Of a stretch of DNA of 64,000 nucleotides, positions 24,938 through 37,578 are shown piece after piece. Made by a program: the position numbers and the translations under genes. The number at the start of each line of letters is the position of its first letter. Positions within the stretch are counted from its first letter, which is position 1. This stretch comes from Acanthaster planci (lineage: Eukaryota > Echinodermata > Asteroidea > Valvatida > Acanthasteridae), in contig NW_019091362.1 of the NCBI RefSeq assembly GCF_001949145.1, positions 3,734,519-3,798,518 of the forward strand. The letters run 5' to 3'. A model generated the notes under the pieces. That model did no database searches and was not told where the DNA came from. It saw nothing but the letters and a program-made list of their open reading frames with translations.

Positions 24938-25470
24938 NNNNNNNNNNNNNNNNNNNNNNNNNNNNNNNNNNNNNNNNNNNNNNNNNNNNNNNNNNNNNNN
25001 NNNNNNNNNNNNNNNNNNNNNNNNNNNNNNNNNNNNNNNNNNNNNNNNNNNNNNNNNNNNNNNNNNNNNNNNNNNNNNNNNNNNNNNNNNNNNNNNNNNN
25101 NNNNNNNNNNNNNNNNNNNNNNNNNNNNNNNNNNNNNNNNNNNNNNNNNNNNNNNNNNNNNNNNNNNNNNNNNNNNNNNNNNNNNNNNNNNNNNNNNNNN
25201 NNNNNNNNNNNNNNNNNNNNNNNNNNNNNNNNNNNNNNNNNNNNNNNNNNNNNNNNNNNNNNNNNNNNNNNNNNNNNNNNNNNNNNNNNNNNNNNNNNNN
25301 NNNNNNNNNNNNNNNNNNNNNNNNNNNNNNNNNNNNNNNNNNNNNNNNNNNNNNNNNNNNNNNNNNNNNNNNNNNNNNNNNNNNNNNNNNNNNNNNNNNN
25401 NNNNNNNNNNNNNNNNNNNNNNNNNNNNNNNNNNNNNNNNNNNNNNNNNNNNNNNNNNNNNNNNNNNNNN
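24938..25470. other. Assembly gap (533 N)
   Basis: Run of Ns directly abutting a CAA array, so the gap probably reflects collapsed low-complexity sequence. Confidence 1.
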
Positions 25471-25666
<196 letters not shown>

Positions 25667-28600
25667 AAGACCAAAACAGGGAATCTTTGAACCCTCAATG
25701 AATGCCATTGGTAAAAAAAACAACCAAAGAAACAAACAAACAAACAAAAAACCCAACAAACACACAAACAAAATCAGCGCAGCGTTAATTCACGGATGTT
25801 TTCCACGTAAGAATTGGAAGTGCAAAACACATTCTTCGAATGCCTTAGCAAACTCTTCACGCCAGGTTTATTTCTGCCACCAAAATATTGTATTGTCGAG
25901 TGTTGATTCAATAGCAAGAAGTGAAGTGCAAACATGTTTGTGTAACAAGGTGGGCATTATTCCGTGTCATAATCGTTCTAAAAGGCTGTCGGTATCGAAC
26001 AATTATCGAACAACGAATCTGGGAGTGAAAGACTCAGCTGTTGCACGTGCTGTCTGTACTGTTATTGACGTTTTTCATACTATTTATTAATGGTGAGAAA
26101 TCTAGTGGGGGGGCAATTTCAAGGTGGATTATAATGTGTCTGACCATATTAGGCGACAACAAGGCTGTCGATATTCTAAAGTCGCAAAGTTATAAGTTTG
26201 TAAAGAAAACCGTCCGAAAGAGAAATGGAACTATCATCAAAGGAAAATATTGAATGACCACAGAGATCGTGAGGTAAGCTCGCGTCGTTGTCACCGCGTC
26301 TGTCGCGCGTCAAACTATAAAATCTCTTAAGCAAATCGACACAGTATGTTTGACTCAGCTCGAGTTATGTGCGTATCACAACTCGTAAGACGCTTGACAT
26401 GTTTGTCTTTTTCCATCCAGCAGTCAGTCTAAAGCCTCGAGGGCTGACGTGCAGAATAAATCTCTCCGAGATAAATCACCCCTCAAAAAAGTCATGAGGC
26501 CCATCGCCATTTTGAAAATTGATGACTACACTCCATTGCAAAATAGAGCAATTTTGAGGGTCCCGTTTGGTCAAATACTTTCAGAAATACAAGCTGGCAG
26601 TCCTGCTCCTAGATTCCACCCTCTTTCTTTTCAAACCACCGAGTCCACGTGCCACATTTGACAGCGTACAAATCGTGNGTTCGGTCTACTCAGGCAACTT
26701 TGGACCTATTTACTGACCTGCAACCCAAAGAATTTCAAAAATCCCATTGGAGGCTATGTTTTTTTAATGAACCGATCTCTAACCAGTACACATCACAGTG
26801 TAAGAAAGGTATTCCCCCAAATGGGATGAAGGTTGTAGACTTGTTTGCTCCATAACGAATAAAATATCGCGAACACCCGACTGCAAGGTATGTCCCTTAA
26901 TTAATGATTGTTTACGCCAGGGTACCCGCTGCTAAGGTCAGTTTACATTACGGAGGTTCTAGGCACGCGTAATGCTGACAAAATGACTGGTGGGCGGTTG
27001 CCAAATATTGTCGTCATTTCCCGCCATCATCGGTCATCTTTCTTTTGTCCGACGCCAGGACTGTTGCTATTGGTAACATGCACACTGGCACACACACGCA
27101 CACACCCCTAAAAATTTGCGCTGGGCTCGACTGCACTACGAAGGCGAGCTCAGAGGCCAGAAACAAAACTTGTCCAGTCCATAACAGCGACGTATCAGGC
27201 GGGGGAGGGGTGGTGGAGGTGTTGCCTCCCTGGAGAAACGTTGCCCATTTTTAGAAATCGAAAGCACCAGCATTCTAAAAAAAATGGTGCTACCACCTTT
27301 CTTAGGGAAAAGAGATTGGATGTTGGAGATTGTATAGATAAATATGGATAGTTATGCTTGAGAGAAAATTATACCCTCCACCGAGCACAGCCTTTGATAC
27401 CCCACTAGCATCAACTTTGTAGAGAGTTATTTATTAACTTTAAAAGTCTTATGACATCTTCAAACAAGCTATAGCACCAGGGCTTTTGTTCATTGTCATT
27501 ATTCTGATCTTGTACGCAATAATCGAGCATTTGGAAAGTAAAAAGCAATTCGAAATAATACTTAACAAGCTAATCGTTTGAATTTACTCTGTTTTCTGAG
27601 CACTTGTTTTATTTTTGTGACACGAACTAGCCTTGATATATTGAGCAATCGAGCAATAGCAGAACAATGGGATTCTATTTCAGACAAATAGATGTGACCC
27701 TTATCGCGTACTCTAATGTCCAACACATGTTCATGGTCCCACATTCCAGTATTCAATACATGTGGCGCAGAGCTTAAAGCACAAAGGTCAATTATTTCAG
27801 ACATCGCTGAACAAAAACAATAGGCCTACAGGTCACGCAGAGATACAGATAACCTTTCTAACTTCGACAATTTCAACGCTAGCCGCTGATTTGATCAGTT
27901 CAGCAATCAGTATCACGTTTTCCCCCGATATAGATTCGACTTTCGAGTGCGTGAAAATTGACCCAAACACCAGCAACAACTGTTTTGCAGGCGCGCAGGC
28001 TGTGGAGATCCCTAAACTCATTTAACCCCCAAGGCTCTACACCTTAGCATACTTTCTTAGAATTATGCCTTTTCTCTACGATTCCGAATGTGGCATTCAT
28101 GTGCTGAGTTATCTCCTTCGTAAAAAATGAACCATGCAAAAGGCTCTGTTTAGGCCTATGCATGGTTTAAGTTTTTGCAAGACAGTGAAGTGATCAAAAC
28201 TGTACTTAGCCAAATGGCAATGTATCATCCACAACACTTCACAAAAATATCTAGATACATGATTGTACATGTAGCTCTTACTGTCCTGCATTTACATTAT
28301 CTCAGTAAAGGGTACATAATAAAAAGAGCTCAATGGAAATTGGAAATGCTAGATATTCATGAGCTCACTAGCACTTCAGGTTTTTTAAAAAGTTTATGGA
28401 CCAAAGTTTTTTTGCTGAGGTTTCCTAATTTGTCGACACGGTCCCTAGTCGTAGTAAAAAACAGCTGGCAGAAGGTCAAGTCGTAAGGTCACCGCGTGTC
28501 TGGAAGCGGTGCCCCCTGGGAGCGAGAGAACACTTGGCGTTAATTTGTAGATGTCTTAGGGTAGTCATGGAAACTAAAGAACAAACAGAGATTGTCCTGC

Positions 28601-31600
28601 CTGAAACTTATTAACACACCAGCCTTCTTCAAGAATGTGTCTTTGATGAGGTTCCATAACCTAGTCTCCAATCGCCAACTCAGAAGTGTCTTAACAGTTT
28701 TTCCACGAAATGTAGTCTTGCTTTCACCTCATTTACAACATATAGGAGGACTTAATTCAACAGCATCCAGTTTCTAGCTAATGACAACAGTGATGACCAA
28801 CCAGAAATCGGCATGTCATGAGTGGCTAATCGGGCAGATGAGATGAATCTTCAGACAACATCATTCACGGGGTATAATTTAAAATGCGGAAATTGGTATG
28901 AGTTTACTTTGTAATAGTACACCCACTTTCGATTTGCCCCGTTTCTAAATCGCTTAAGTTTACTTAGCTGCCAAGGGTAAAATTAATGCTTACTGTGCAT
29001 TACTTACGGCTCAAGTCGTAGTTATCAGTTATCTGTCACCTGTAAACTTATCAGTTTCTCATTATCACATTAGTATCATTAGATTCACAAAAAATAAAAT
29101 TAGTCACTCCATCCTTTCGTACACAGAAGCCATTGCTTTACATTCTTGGCATATTCCATCTTCTGCGCGACTCCGCCGGTCTTATGGCCAGTGGGCTGGG
29201 ATAGTTTACGTGCCCTAATTTGGTCATCAGATCAGGCGAAAATACTTCAGCCTGAGTGGTCAGTACCGTGCTACGGTACATGGTTTCAGTGCACATCGAG
29301 AGTTGACAATGCAAGTGTCAACTTTTTGCTTTGTTGTCAATTTTGTCATATTTGACAGTCAAAACAGTGAGATGTTCAAAACCGAACCTTTGAAATATTT
29401 TTGGTTTTTCATTTGATTCATGACATGAAATATTCGGAAAGTATGCCAAACACGATAATGTTCAAAACATGCTAAGTTCATATTTCTTCAAATAATGAAA
29501 TTGTTCAGAGACAATGAAGGAAAAAAATGTCGAAAAAAAGTGTTCCTCTTTTACTGGGAAGGAATGCAAACGCATATACAGAGATTAAACATTCCGTTCA
29601 GTTTGTTTATTTTGACCAACAAGTTGCGATTGTCACCGCAGGATATGTACCACTTTTGACACGGGACTTTGTTGATTTTGCTTTCATCCTTCCGACTTGC
29701 AGACTCAGAACAGACTCGGAACTAAGTCCCTCATTTTGGGGGTTGGGAGTATTAAAATAATAGCTACACCTAGGTTGGAAACCAGCCAGACGGGTTGGTT
29801 TGTGGAAATATACAACTTATCACCAAAAACTGACTCACAAAGTACGAATAATTATGTGGCGCCTTGCCAATCATCGGGTGAGTAGCCGGGCTTTCGTTTG
29901 CCCGTTGCAAAATAGAATTTTCGCTCCCTGGAATCAATTTTCATTGCCCCGAAATTACTTTCTCCAGCCCATTACAATCGACTACTCTGTACCCCGGGTA
30001 ACACAACTGTCGTTCAATTCTGACCGAAAACTGGACATGGTCATATTTCCCTAAACGGTGCGACAGACGGTTGTTAGGTACCATACGCCATGTTTTCATT
30101 GATTCAATCAGGTAATATTCAGAAGCACAAATAAGGAGGAGGGGTTAAATATGTACATGAGTACTTTTTACAGCAAAATTTCAAGGACTCCGAGCACCGT
30201 AAACAGCCGTTCAGCCCATCCAAAAGCCAGGCACAGTCACGTTATGCTCGCGTGGTTCGCCTGCTCCGTGTCGCGTGGGAGAATTTTGGTAAGCGTGAAA
30301 AGAGAAGAAAACGAAAGTACATGTTTAACTGTCCCTCCAAAAGAACCGCAAACACACATCAATATACAGGTCCTCACACATTGTTACGTGCCAGAAAAAC
30401 CAGGAAATGTAGCGACGGCACAGTCAAGCCATGAAACTTAACCTTGCGCACCTTAGGTTCTAAACTCTCAACGTAAGATCCCATTCAAGGACTTCTACAA
30501 ATTTCCTAATTTGAAGTTGAAAATAGGTGATAATGAGTCCACGCGAAAGTTTGCCCATCAAGTGTCTGAGTTGAACTGTCAAATGCCCGCAAACTTATAT
30601 TTGAACATCAGTGACTAAAACCCTCCCCCGACCATGACAAAAAATATCTTTATTTCCATTACAGGAATACAGAGTGAAGGTATAAAAGATGTTCTTTTCA
30701 AGTTTTAGCCTTCTCATCTTGGGATGAAAAAATTAACGATTAGGCCTAGTAGGCCTACATACTGAGGACATGGGCTAATCTTACTGCATCTTCGCCGAAA
30801 TGTATTCGGACCAGCGTCTCTGGTTCTGTATTATACGGTCCGAAACCTGCAGTTTTCGAGATAACCACGCAACTACTTAACATACAATACACCGAGTTCA
30901 GTTCCCCTCTGCTTTTACGTTGCTCACATGTACATGTACGTGGACAGTATAATGTACAAATGTACATGTACAGTACATGTTACAGCATATCAGTGCATGC
31001 ATTGCATTGTGACACAAAGGAAGACATTGGTGTAGGCACCATGCTCACAGCTTCAACATGTACATTTTAGCGCTTTTCTGTTAGCTTTTCTCGTCCTCAG
31101 GACTCAATGTGTAAATAAGACTATCATCTCACTTATCATACTCCATCTCAAGAAAGAGAAGAGGACCTAAAGACCACGCACGATTCCTCATAACTGGTTA
31201 GACTCGTTTTCCTTCCCTATGGACGAACTTCGCTGCTGCAATGTTTTCTTGATAGTGCTGTGGCGCCCGTTCTCCGAGTCTGAGGGTCCCAGTCTTCAGT
31301 TAGTTTCGTTTTCAAATAAATTTTTCCTGCCTTTGAGGACATGCTTCTGGTGTTAATTCGGCTGGTCCCTAGCAACGTTGTTGGCCTATATGAGAGTTGA
31401 CCTGTAGTGTGGTGGATACCAATTTCATTTGTCTTGCAGTCTTGCCTAAAGTTGCCTCCCCTGAAAAGAAGTCATTAGAGTACCTAAAGTGAAGAAATGC
31501 GAAGTGGACAGTGAGTAAGCCGATCAATATTTATGTTATCTCAAACAAAAACAGCAATTGACGTCTGATGTTGTTAGGCAAATATCGCAAAAGAGTTGGC

Positions 31601-34600
31601 ATGCTTGCCAATAATTAAGAAACCGTTCACCACATTTGGAGAAGGCGTCAAGTCGCATAATATTAAAAAATGCAGTCTCCCAGAAGTGAAAATGTAAGTT
31701 CATGACACCAGAAAAACAAAACCAAAAAGTTGTCTTGATTCCTGTCTTTTTAATGCAATATTTAATACTTCAGCCGTAAGAGCAGGCATGCAGGTATACG
31801 ACAAATATACATACATTGATATATTATCTTTATATATAAATAACTTGCTTAGACTTACACATTTGAAATTTAACCCATCTTCAAAGCAACCAACCCATGT
31901 AATAATTGCCTAGTGAAATTCGGCTGTGAAAATGCTGAGTGGCAGATGGTTCTACAGTCAATAGAATTAGAAAATGTTCAGTTCATTTGAAATTACTAAT
32001 ATAAATACATGGTGTCAATGCACGGAATTTGGAAAACACGTGTGCAAGGATTAAAACGGAAGCACAAATATGCAGATTCTACAAGGATTATCGTACATGT
32101 TTAATTTCCCTACAAAATTTCTGTACTTTCAATTGTCGGTTGTTCTGAGCAATCTGAGATATTATGGCTCACATGCTGATATAATATACAAATGCGGCAT
32201 TGCAAAAAAATTTCAGTTCATCTCGCCTAAATGTAATATTGTTTTATTTCAAGTCATAGTTCATGAAAAGACAAATTGCTGCGTCTTCATTACCACCCTT
32301 CTCTCAAAATTTGCGAACATTTTTTTTAGGCGCAATCAACTATTTTGTCTGAGTTCCAGTGTGCCGCCCGTTACACGTTGCCCCGTGATGCAGGAACCAG
32401 TCCTATGTCGCGTTTACAAGCAGTTGTCCCTTCGCACCGTCTGGTTCCTGTTGGCTCATCGTGCATGCTCTTCACAACACTGAAAAATGAAATCTGTTTC
32501 AACAGGGGATATAAAACCACTACGATATTGTACATCAAGCCACCGAAGGACGCAGACTGACACATACTAGGGTCAATTCTAGGACCACGGGTCGCATTCA
32601 AGAACGTGACCTAAACGCGGACCAAGTCAACTTACTGGCGGACCCCGAGGCCATGGATTTGTTACAAAAGCCGAATGGTCTCCAGTTAAGCGAAGACTTA
32701 GCTCGTAGTAAATCTTCAAGGTCTTCAATCAGATCAATTAACTACAGTGACATACTGATCTACAATTGTAATTGGCTACACCGTTGTTCCAAGCAGGTTG
32801 CTATACATAATACAGTATTTCAGGCAGGGAGATGCACCCAGCTCATTGAAAATCATTTAATGTTGTTGGCAGAAGAAATGAAGAGATGAAATGACTTTTA
32901 GAAAGAAAAACACCTCATACTGACTGCTCAACTGAAACAATCCACTGGCCAGTTGAGAATTTGTTTGAATTTGTTTCAACTTCACAAAGATACTTAATAT
33001 GTTGGTTCTTTCGACTGTTTTTCCACAAATGGGATCACACAATGAAATATATAGAAACATCAATGTGATTAGAATATAGTATCCCTGCCTCGTTACTCTA
33101 AACATGAAACTTATACATTGAAATGCTACATATTTCCGTTTCCAAAAATATCAATTTTGGTTAGAAATCGTTTGCCTGAGCTGAGAACAATGCCACTGTC
33201 AAATGCTACTTTTGTACAATTTAAGCAATACACAAGCTTTTTGCACAAGTCCAATTGCTTACATGTAATTTTAACTGGTTACTGGAATGTTGCTGATTAC
33301 GATCAAAGAATAAGTTATTCATAAATTTAATTAAATAACTACGACCATTTTATCTAATACAAACTTTCCTTCTCGTTAGTTTCTGGAAATAACTTACTAT
33401 ACAAACATTTTACACAATGTACATGTATACCTGTACAAGTATTAACACAGGAGTCTCAAACTAGAGGTGTTCACAAATGTTGCTCACGTATCCCACCGCG
33501 CCAGAGCGCCTTTTTTGTTTGAGTAATACTGACAATAGAAACACCTGTTTTATTTGCCTACTGTCAATCATGTTAAATCACTCAACTGTATGATAAAAAT
33601 ACAACCGTGACCTACATATATCAGATGGGGTTACAAGTTGAAAGAAGGGACTGTTTTATTTCTTCATTGCGAGTTCTGACGAGCCTGTGGTTTTCTCATA
33701 TCTGCACCACAGTTCTCAGATCGACTCTGTACTTTTCAAACACTCGCCGCCAGCCAAAAAAGGCGGGAAAATGCTGGCAATCTGCCCACTACCACATGAC
33801 TTCAAAGGATGCGTGAGGCTCAGGTAGGCCCAGATTTCTTGGCTGTGAGCCAGAGATTTATTCAGTGACCCGCCGACCCGTTGTTTTTGGGTGCACGCAG
33901 GGGCTGTCAGTGAGACCGTGAGGCGCAGTGCCGTTTTACTGCTCGGGGAAAAAACCTGCATGCTCCCCGGTGGATCGCGTCTCTCTCCCAAGATGGGACA
34001 AACAAGGTCACGTGCAAGTTTACAGGTAAGAAATGAAAGGCTGAGCGCCCGCAGCGGCGTCTCAGTCCAGTTCTAACTATCTGAAGACCCTTGACCCTTC
34101 TATCAGGAGACCTCTGACCTTCGACGGGGTGTGGTCGTCACTCACTGTGTGTTGTTGCACTTGCCCTCCATTCTGTTAATAGAAGGATTAATGAAAATTA
34201 CAAATCGACGTGAAGCTGTTGCCTTTTAAATAAGGAATGATTGATTCAAGTATTAATTTGTACACGTATCTGAAAATTCATGCAATATATAAGGGCAGAG
34301 ACAAACACATCAAATTTACAAACTTTCACCGCCTTTCCGCCTACACACCTAATGTGAATATCACACCTGATGTGGAAATCGTTTTTCAGGTTTCAAACGC
34401 ACACAAAAACATATGTGAAATTACGATACAACGCTATTTTCAATGCATAAATAGGAGCGTTACCCACCCCACGCGCTATAAGCATGAGAAGCCTGACTGC
34501 ACGCGAAGAGAGAGCTCCAGCGCCAGTTATTGTATGCAAAGTGGCAGGGTATTTACAGGGACGTAACTGTCAGGGCAGCAGTTTATTAAGGCACATGAAT

Positions 34601-37414
34601 ACTTCAGCGTCGATTTACCACGGAAGGAAGGCGTTCTACACCGACGAAACTGTCACATCTGCAGATGCTGTTATTCTATCCATTTGATCATTACTACACA
34701 GCAAAAGCTCTGATGTTGTAAACAACCCTTTTTGGTGTTATCAAATGACTATACCAGAATGTGTTGCTTTAACACCGCTAGTATTACTCAACACGCCTTA
34801 AAGTGTTACAATGCACACGGTGGAAAGTGTCAGCATGGTCCTCTGATAATACATGTACACATACTTCGTCTACATACGTTTTGGTTGGCGTTTTTGGGGC
34901 TATGAATGAATTTTGTTGAGGTTGTCTGGTACCTGTTCACGGGTCAAGGACAAAGAAGCCTTCGACTTTACACAAGACACCGAAACTACCTACATGCTTG
35001 TATACCTTTTAATATTTACGTGTACATGTTCACTGTATAATTGCAAATGTTGTATCTTTCGGTCTGGTGTGAACATTTAATGACATGGCAACACTGAAAT
35101 AAAAGTACACACCAAAAAATCAACCACCCCCCCAAAAAGTGTATTTTTTTCCTTATTCAAAGGAACGTCAAATAACTAAATTGCAATCCTTATTTTCTAG
35201 GAATTTGCTTACTACAACTATTGTATACATCCCCCTTGTGTATTCACTCCATCCTGACAGGAACACTGCATTAGGTTTGAGAGGCTGTTGATTTTCTCGC
35301 CGTGTGCAATTGTGTCATGCTAAAGTTAATTTTGTTTGCAAATCCATTTAGATCGCATGTACAACTAAATTTTGGCGGCGATCCAAGCTACAGATTCCAT
35401 GGAACAATTTCAGAACGGCTAAAAACAAGGTTGGTGACAATGCATGTCCTTGTAGTGAAGTAACACGTTCAATGACCTCTAAATCCCAGTGGGTTCCTTT
35501 ACAATCGTCGCACAAAAGCGGTGTCAATCGCTGGTACCCGTGTTTATCAAACAACCGACTGGTTCAGAAACCCGTCTCATTGGCGCACTACGCGAATGTT
35601 TTATGACTAAACGTTGACAAAGTAAACACCGACGCATACAACTATTACGAAGCGATCAGTTCTGTTTACGCCGGACATATAATGGGCAAAGGGTATACAA
35701 TATTTTGTACATGACGTGGCTCAGAAAAGGGGTCGAAGGGAGGAGAGCAAGTTTGTAGTAAACAGGGTCAAGAGGTCAAAAGCTTTGTAAAGTTGCTAAG
35801 ATTGAACGGGCTGCCAATCAATGTGATTTGACCCAACCATCCAGCATGTCCGCAGAATACTGCCAGCTACATGCGATACTACCCAAATCTGAATAAATCT
35901 CAGACATCTTACGCGCCTCAATTACATTACCAAGCCAAAATACACGGCGATTAACTGACTAGAGACGATACTTAAAATGCAGAAGCCTGTATACAAACTT
36001 GTTGCAGCATTGTATACATGCAAATGGTAAACCGATTGTCACCAATGCTCGTGTAAAATTCAGAAAAAATTACAATACACTGTAAATTACCAACGCAATG
36101 ATTTTTTTGAAAATGTGATTTTTTTCCAGTAAAGCATTTCCATGAAGAAAATCCCCCTTGTAACTCCCGCCTAGTAAATTAAATCAAGAAGCCAACAGCT
36201 CAATCGTGCGGCGCCATCATCGTGTGCGTCTGGTAACGTGTTCAACAGTCATTAATTAATAGGCCACAAGTCGCAAAACACCATTTGGACGTGTTTGCAA
36301 TCAGCAACATGTCAGCACTTGACAGTCAGACCAAATCAAGTTCTAACTTGTCTTGCCTTGGTTAAAACGAGTTCAGACTTGCCAAGTTTGGTTTCCATTC
36401 ACAAAATAACAATGTGTCAGATCAAAATGTTTGATACACTGCTGCATTGGTACCAGAATATTAACAAGTCCAAACATGTCCAAATGTTAGTATCTGATTT
36501 TTCCAACTGTGACTCATGTTTTATATTCCTTTCCTTTCATTCATCATTGGCTGCTGACGTTCAAAATACTTATTAACAATCGAACTGAACCGATCATAAT
36601 ATTTTAAGTCAACATCGTTTGTTGCCACCACAGTACCGGGCGTGGTCAACCCGAACTGACCGGAGCTATCCAACCAGTGGACATTAAATGATGTTACAGA
36701 TTTTCTTTGAAATTGATTTTTCTTCAGTGAACAAGTGCTTTATGTGTATTTCCAGACGAGATAGCGTTACCATTCCAATATTCATATCATTCAGTTATAA
36801 TTATATCCTAAAGAATACATGTAGACCAAATGGTTGTTGAAATGAATTTGGCTTGGTGTTTGGCTACTACTACTACCAAAATCAACATGCCTTCTAATAT
36901 TGTGTACGTGTAAGTTCTAACTTCTCTTACCCCTAAGATTGACATACCAGTTCTCGTTTCGTAAAATTGATTTTACAAATGCATCCCTAGAATACATTAT
37001 CTGCGCAATTAGGCCTGCTGAGCTGAAAAGCCGTGGAAATGCTTGTGCGTCTATAATATAGTTCTTCTCAACAGTCACAGTATTTTACTTTTACAACCCC
37101 CATGGGCATTTGAGATTGTTCACTGCACCAGTCATTCGACACCCATAACTGGGTTCTAAAAATAGGGTTGTGAACTGACGCTCAGTTCAGGAACGAAGAC
37201 CCTGGATTCCCAGGGTATGGGGACCATCTTTGGCACGCGTCTGTTATTCAATTCCACATGCGCCCGATTTTGAGCACCTCAGGAGCCACACCCTTTTGCC
37301 CCTTCTCCGACATTACATGAACAGCAATTTGTGCTTCATTTTACATTCTGTGAATAAGACGAGAAGGAAACTCTGGCGAATGCTTCTTACCACTTTGCTC
37401 AGAGAGGGGCTACA
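25667..37414. other. Gene-free interval
   Basis: No supportable exon. Includes an unresolved base at 26678, palindromic TACATGTAC clusters around 30926-30980 and 33418-33436, and a degenerate copy (about 34705-34850) of the MITE found in the receptor intron. The part just left of 37415 would be the 3' UTR of the CDK inhibitor; I see no clear nearby poly(A) signal. Confidence 0.45.
34705..34850. mobile_element. Degenerate partial copy of the GTGTTA-rich MITE
   Basis: Shares with 59623-59849 the blocks GTGTTGCTTTAACACCGCTA, AAGTGTTACAATGCAC and GGTCCTCTGATAATA. Termini are eroded. Confidence 0.55.
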
Positions 37415-37578
37415 TCACGAACGACCCGTAGTGGAGTGCGACACCGACGAGCTACCGGGCAGCTGACGCCGTCGCTTGGCGGGGTCGTGCGAGTGTTTCC
37501 CACCGTCAGCATCGCTGTTGGAACCACTGCTCGTGCTGCCGCTGCCAGACCGTCTTCGCTTGCGTTGTTTCATAACAT
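37415..37578 (-). CDS. CDKN1: CDK inhibitor exon 2 (nuclear-localisation tail)
   Basis: Follows acceptor TTGTTTCAG. The phase-1 join makes codon 221 an Asp. Encodes VMKQRKRRR, a Ser/Gly-rich spacer, DPAKRRRQLPG and ends STTGRS before TGA at 37415-37417. Basic clusters 25 residues apart suit nuclear import. The reading frame stays open upstream of the acceptor, but that sequence is intronic in this model. Confidence 0.9.
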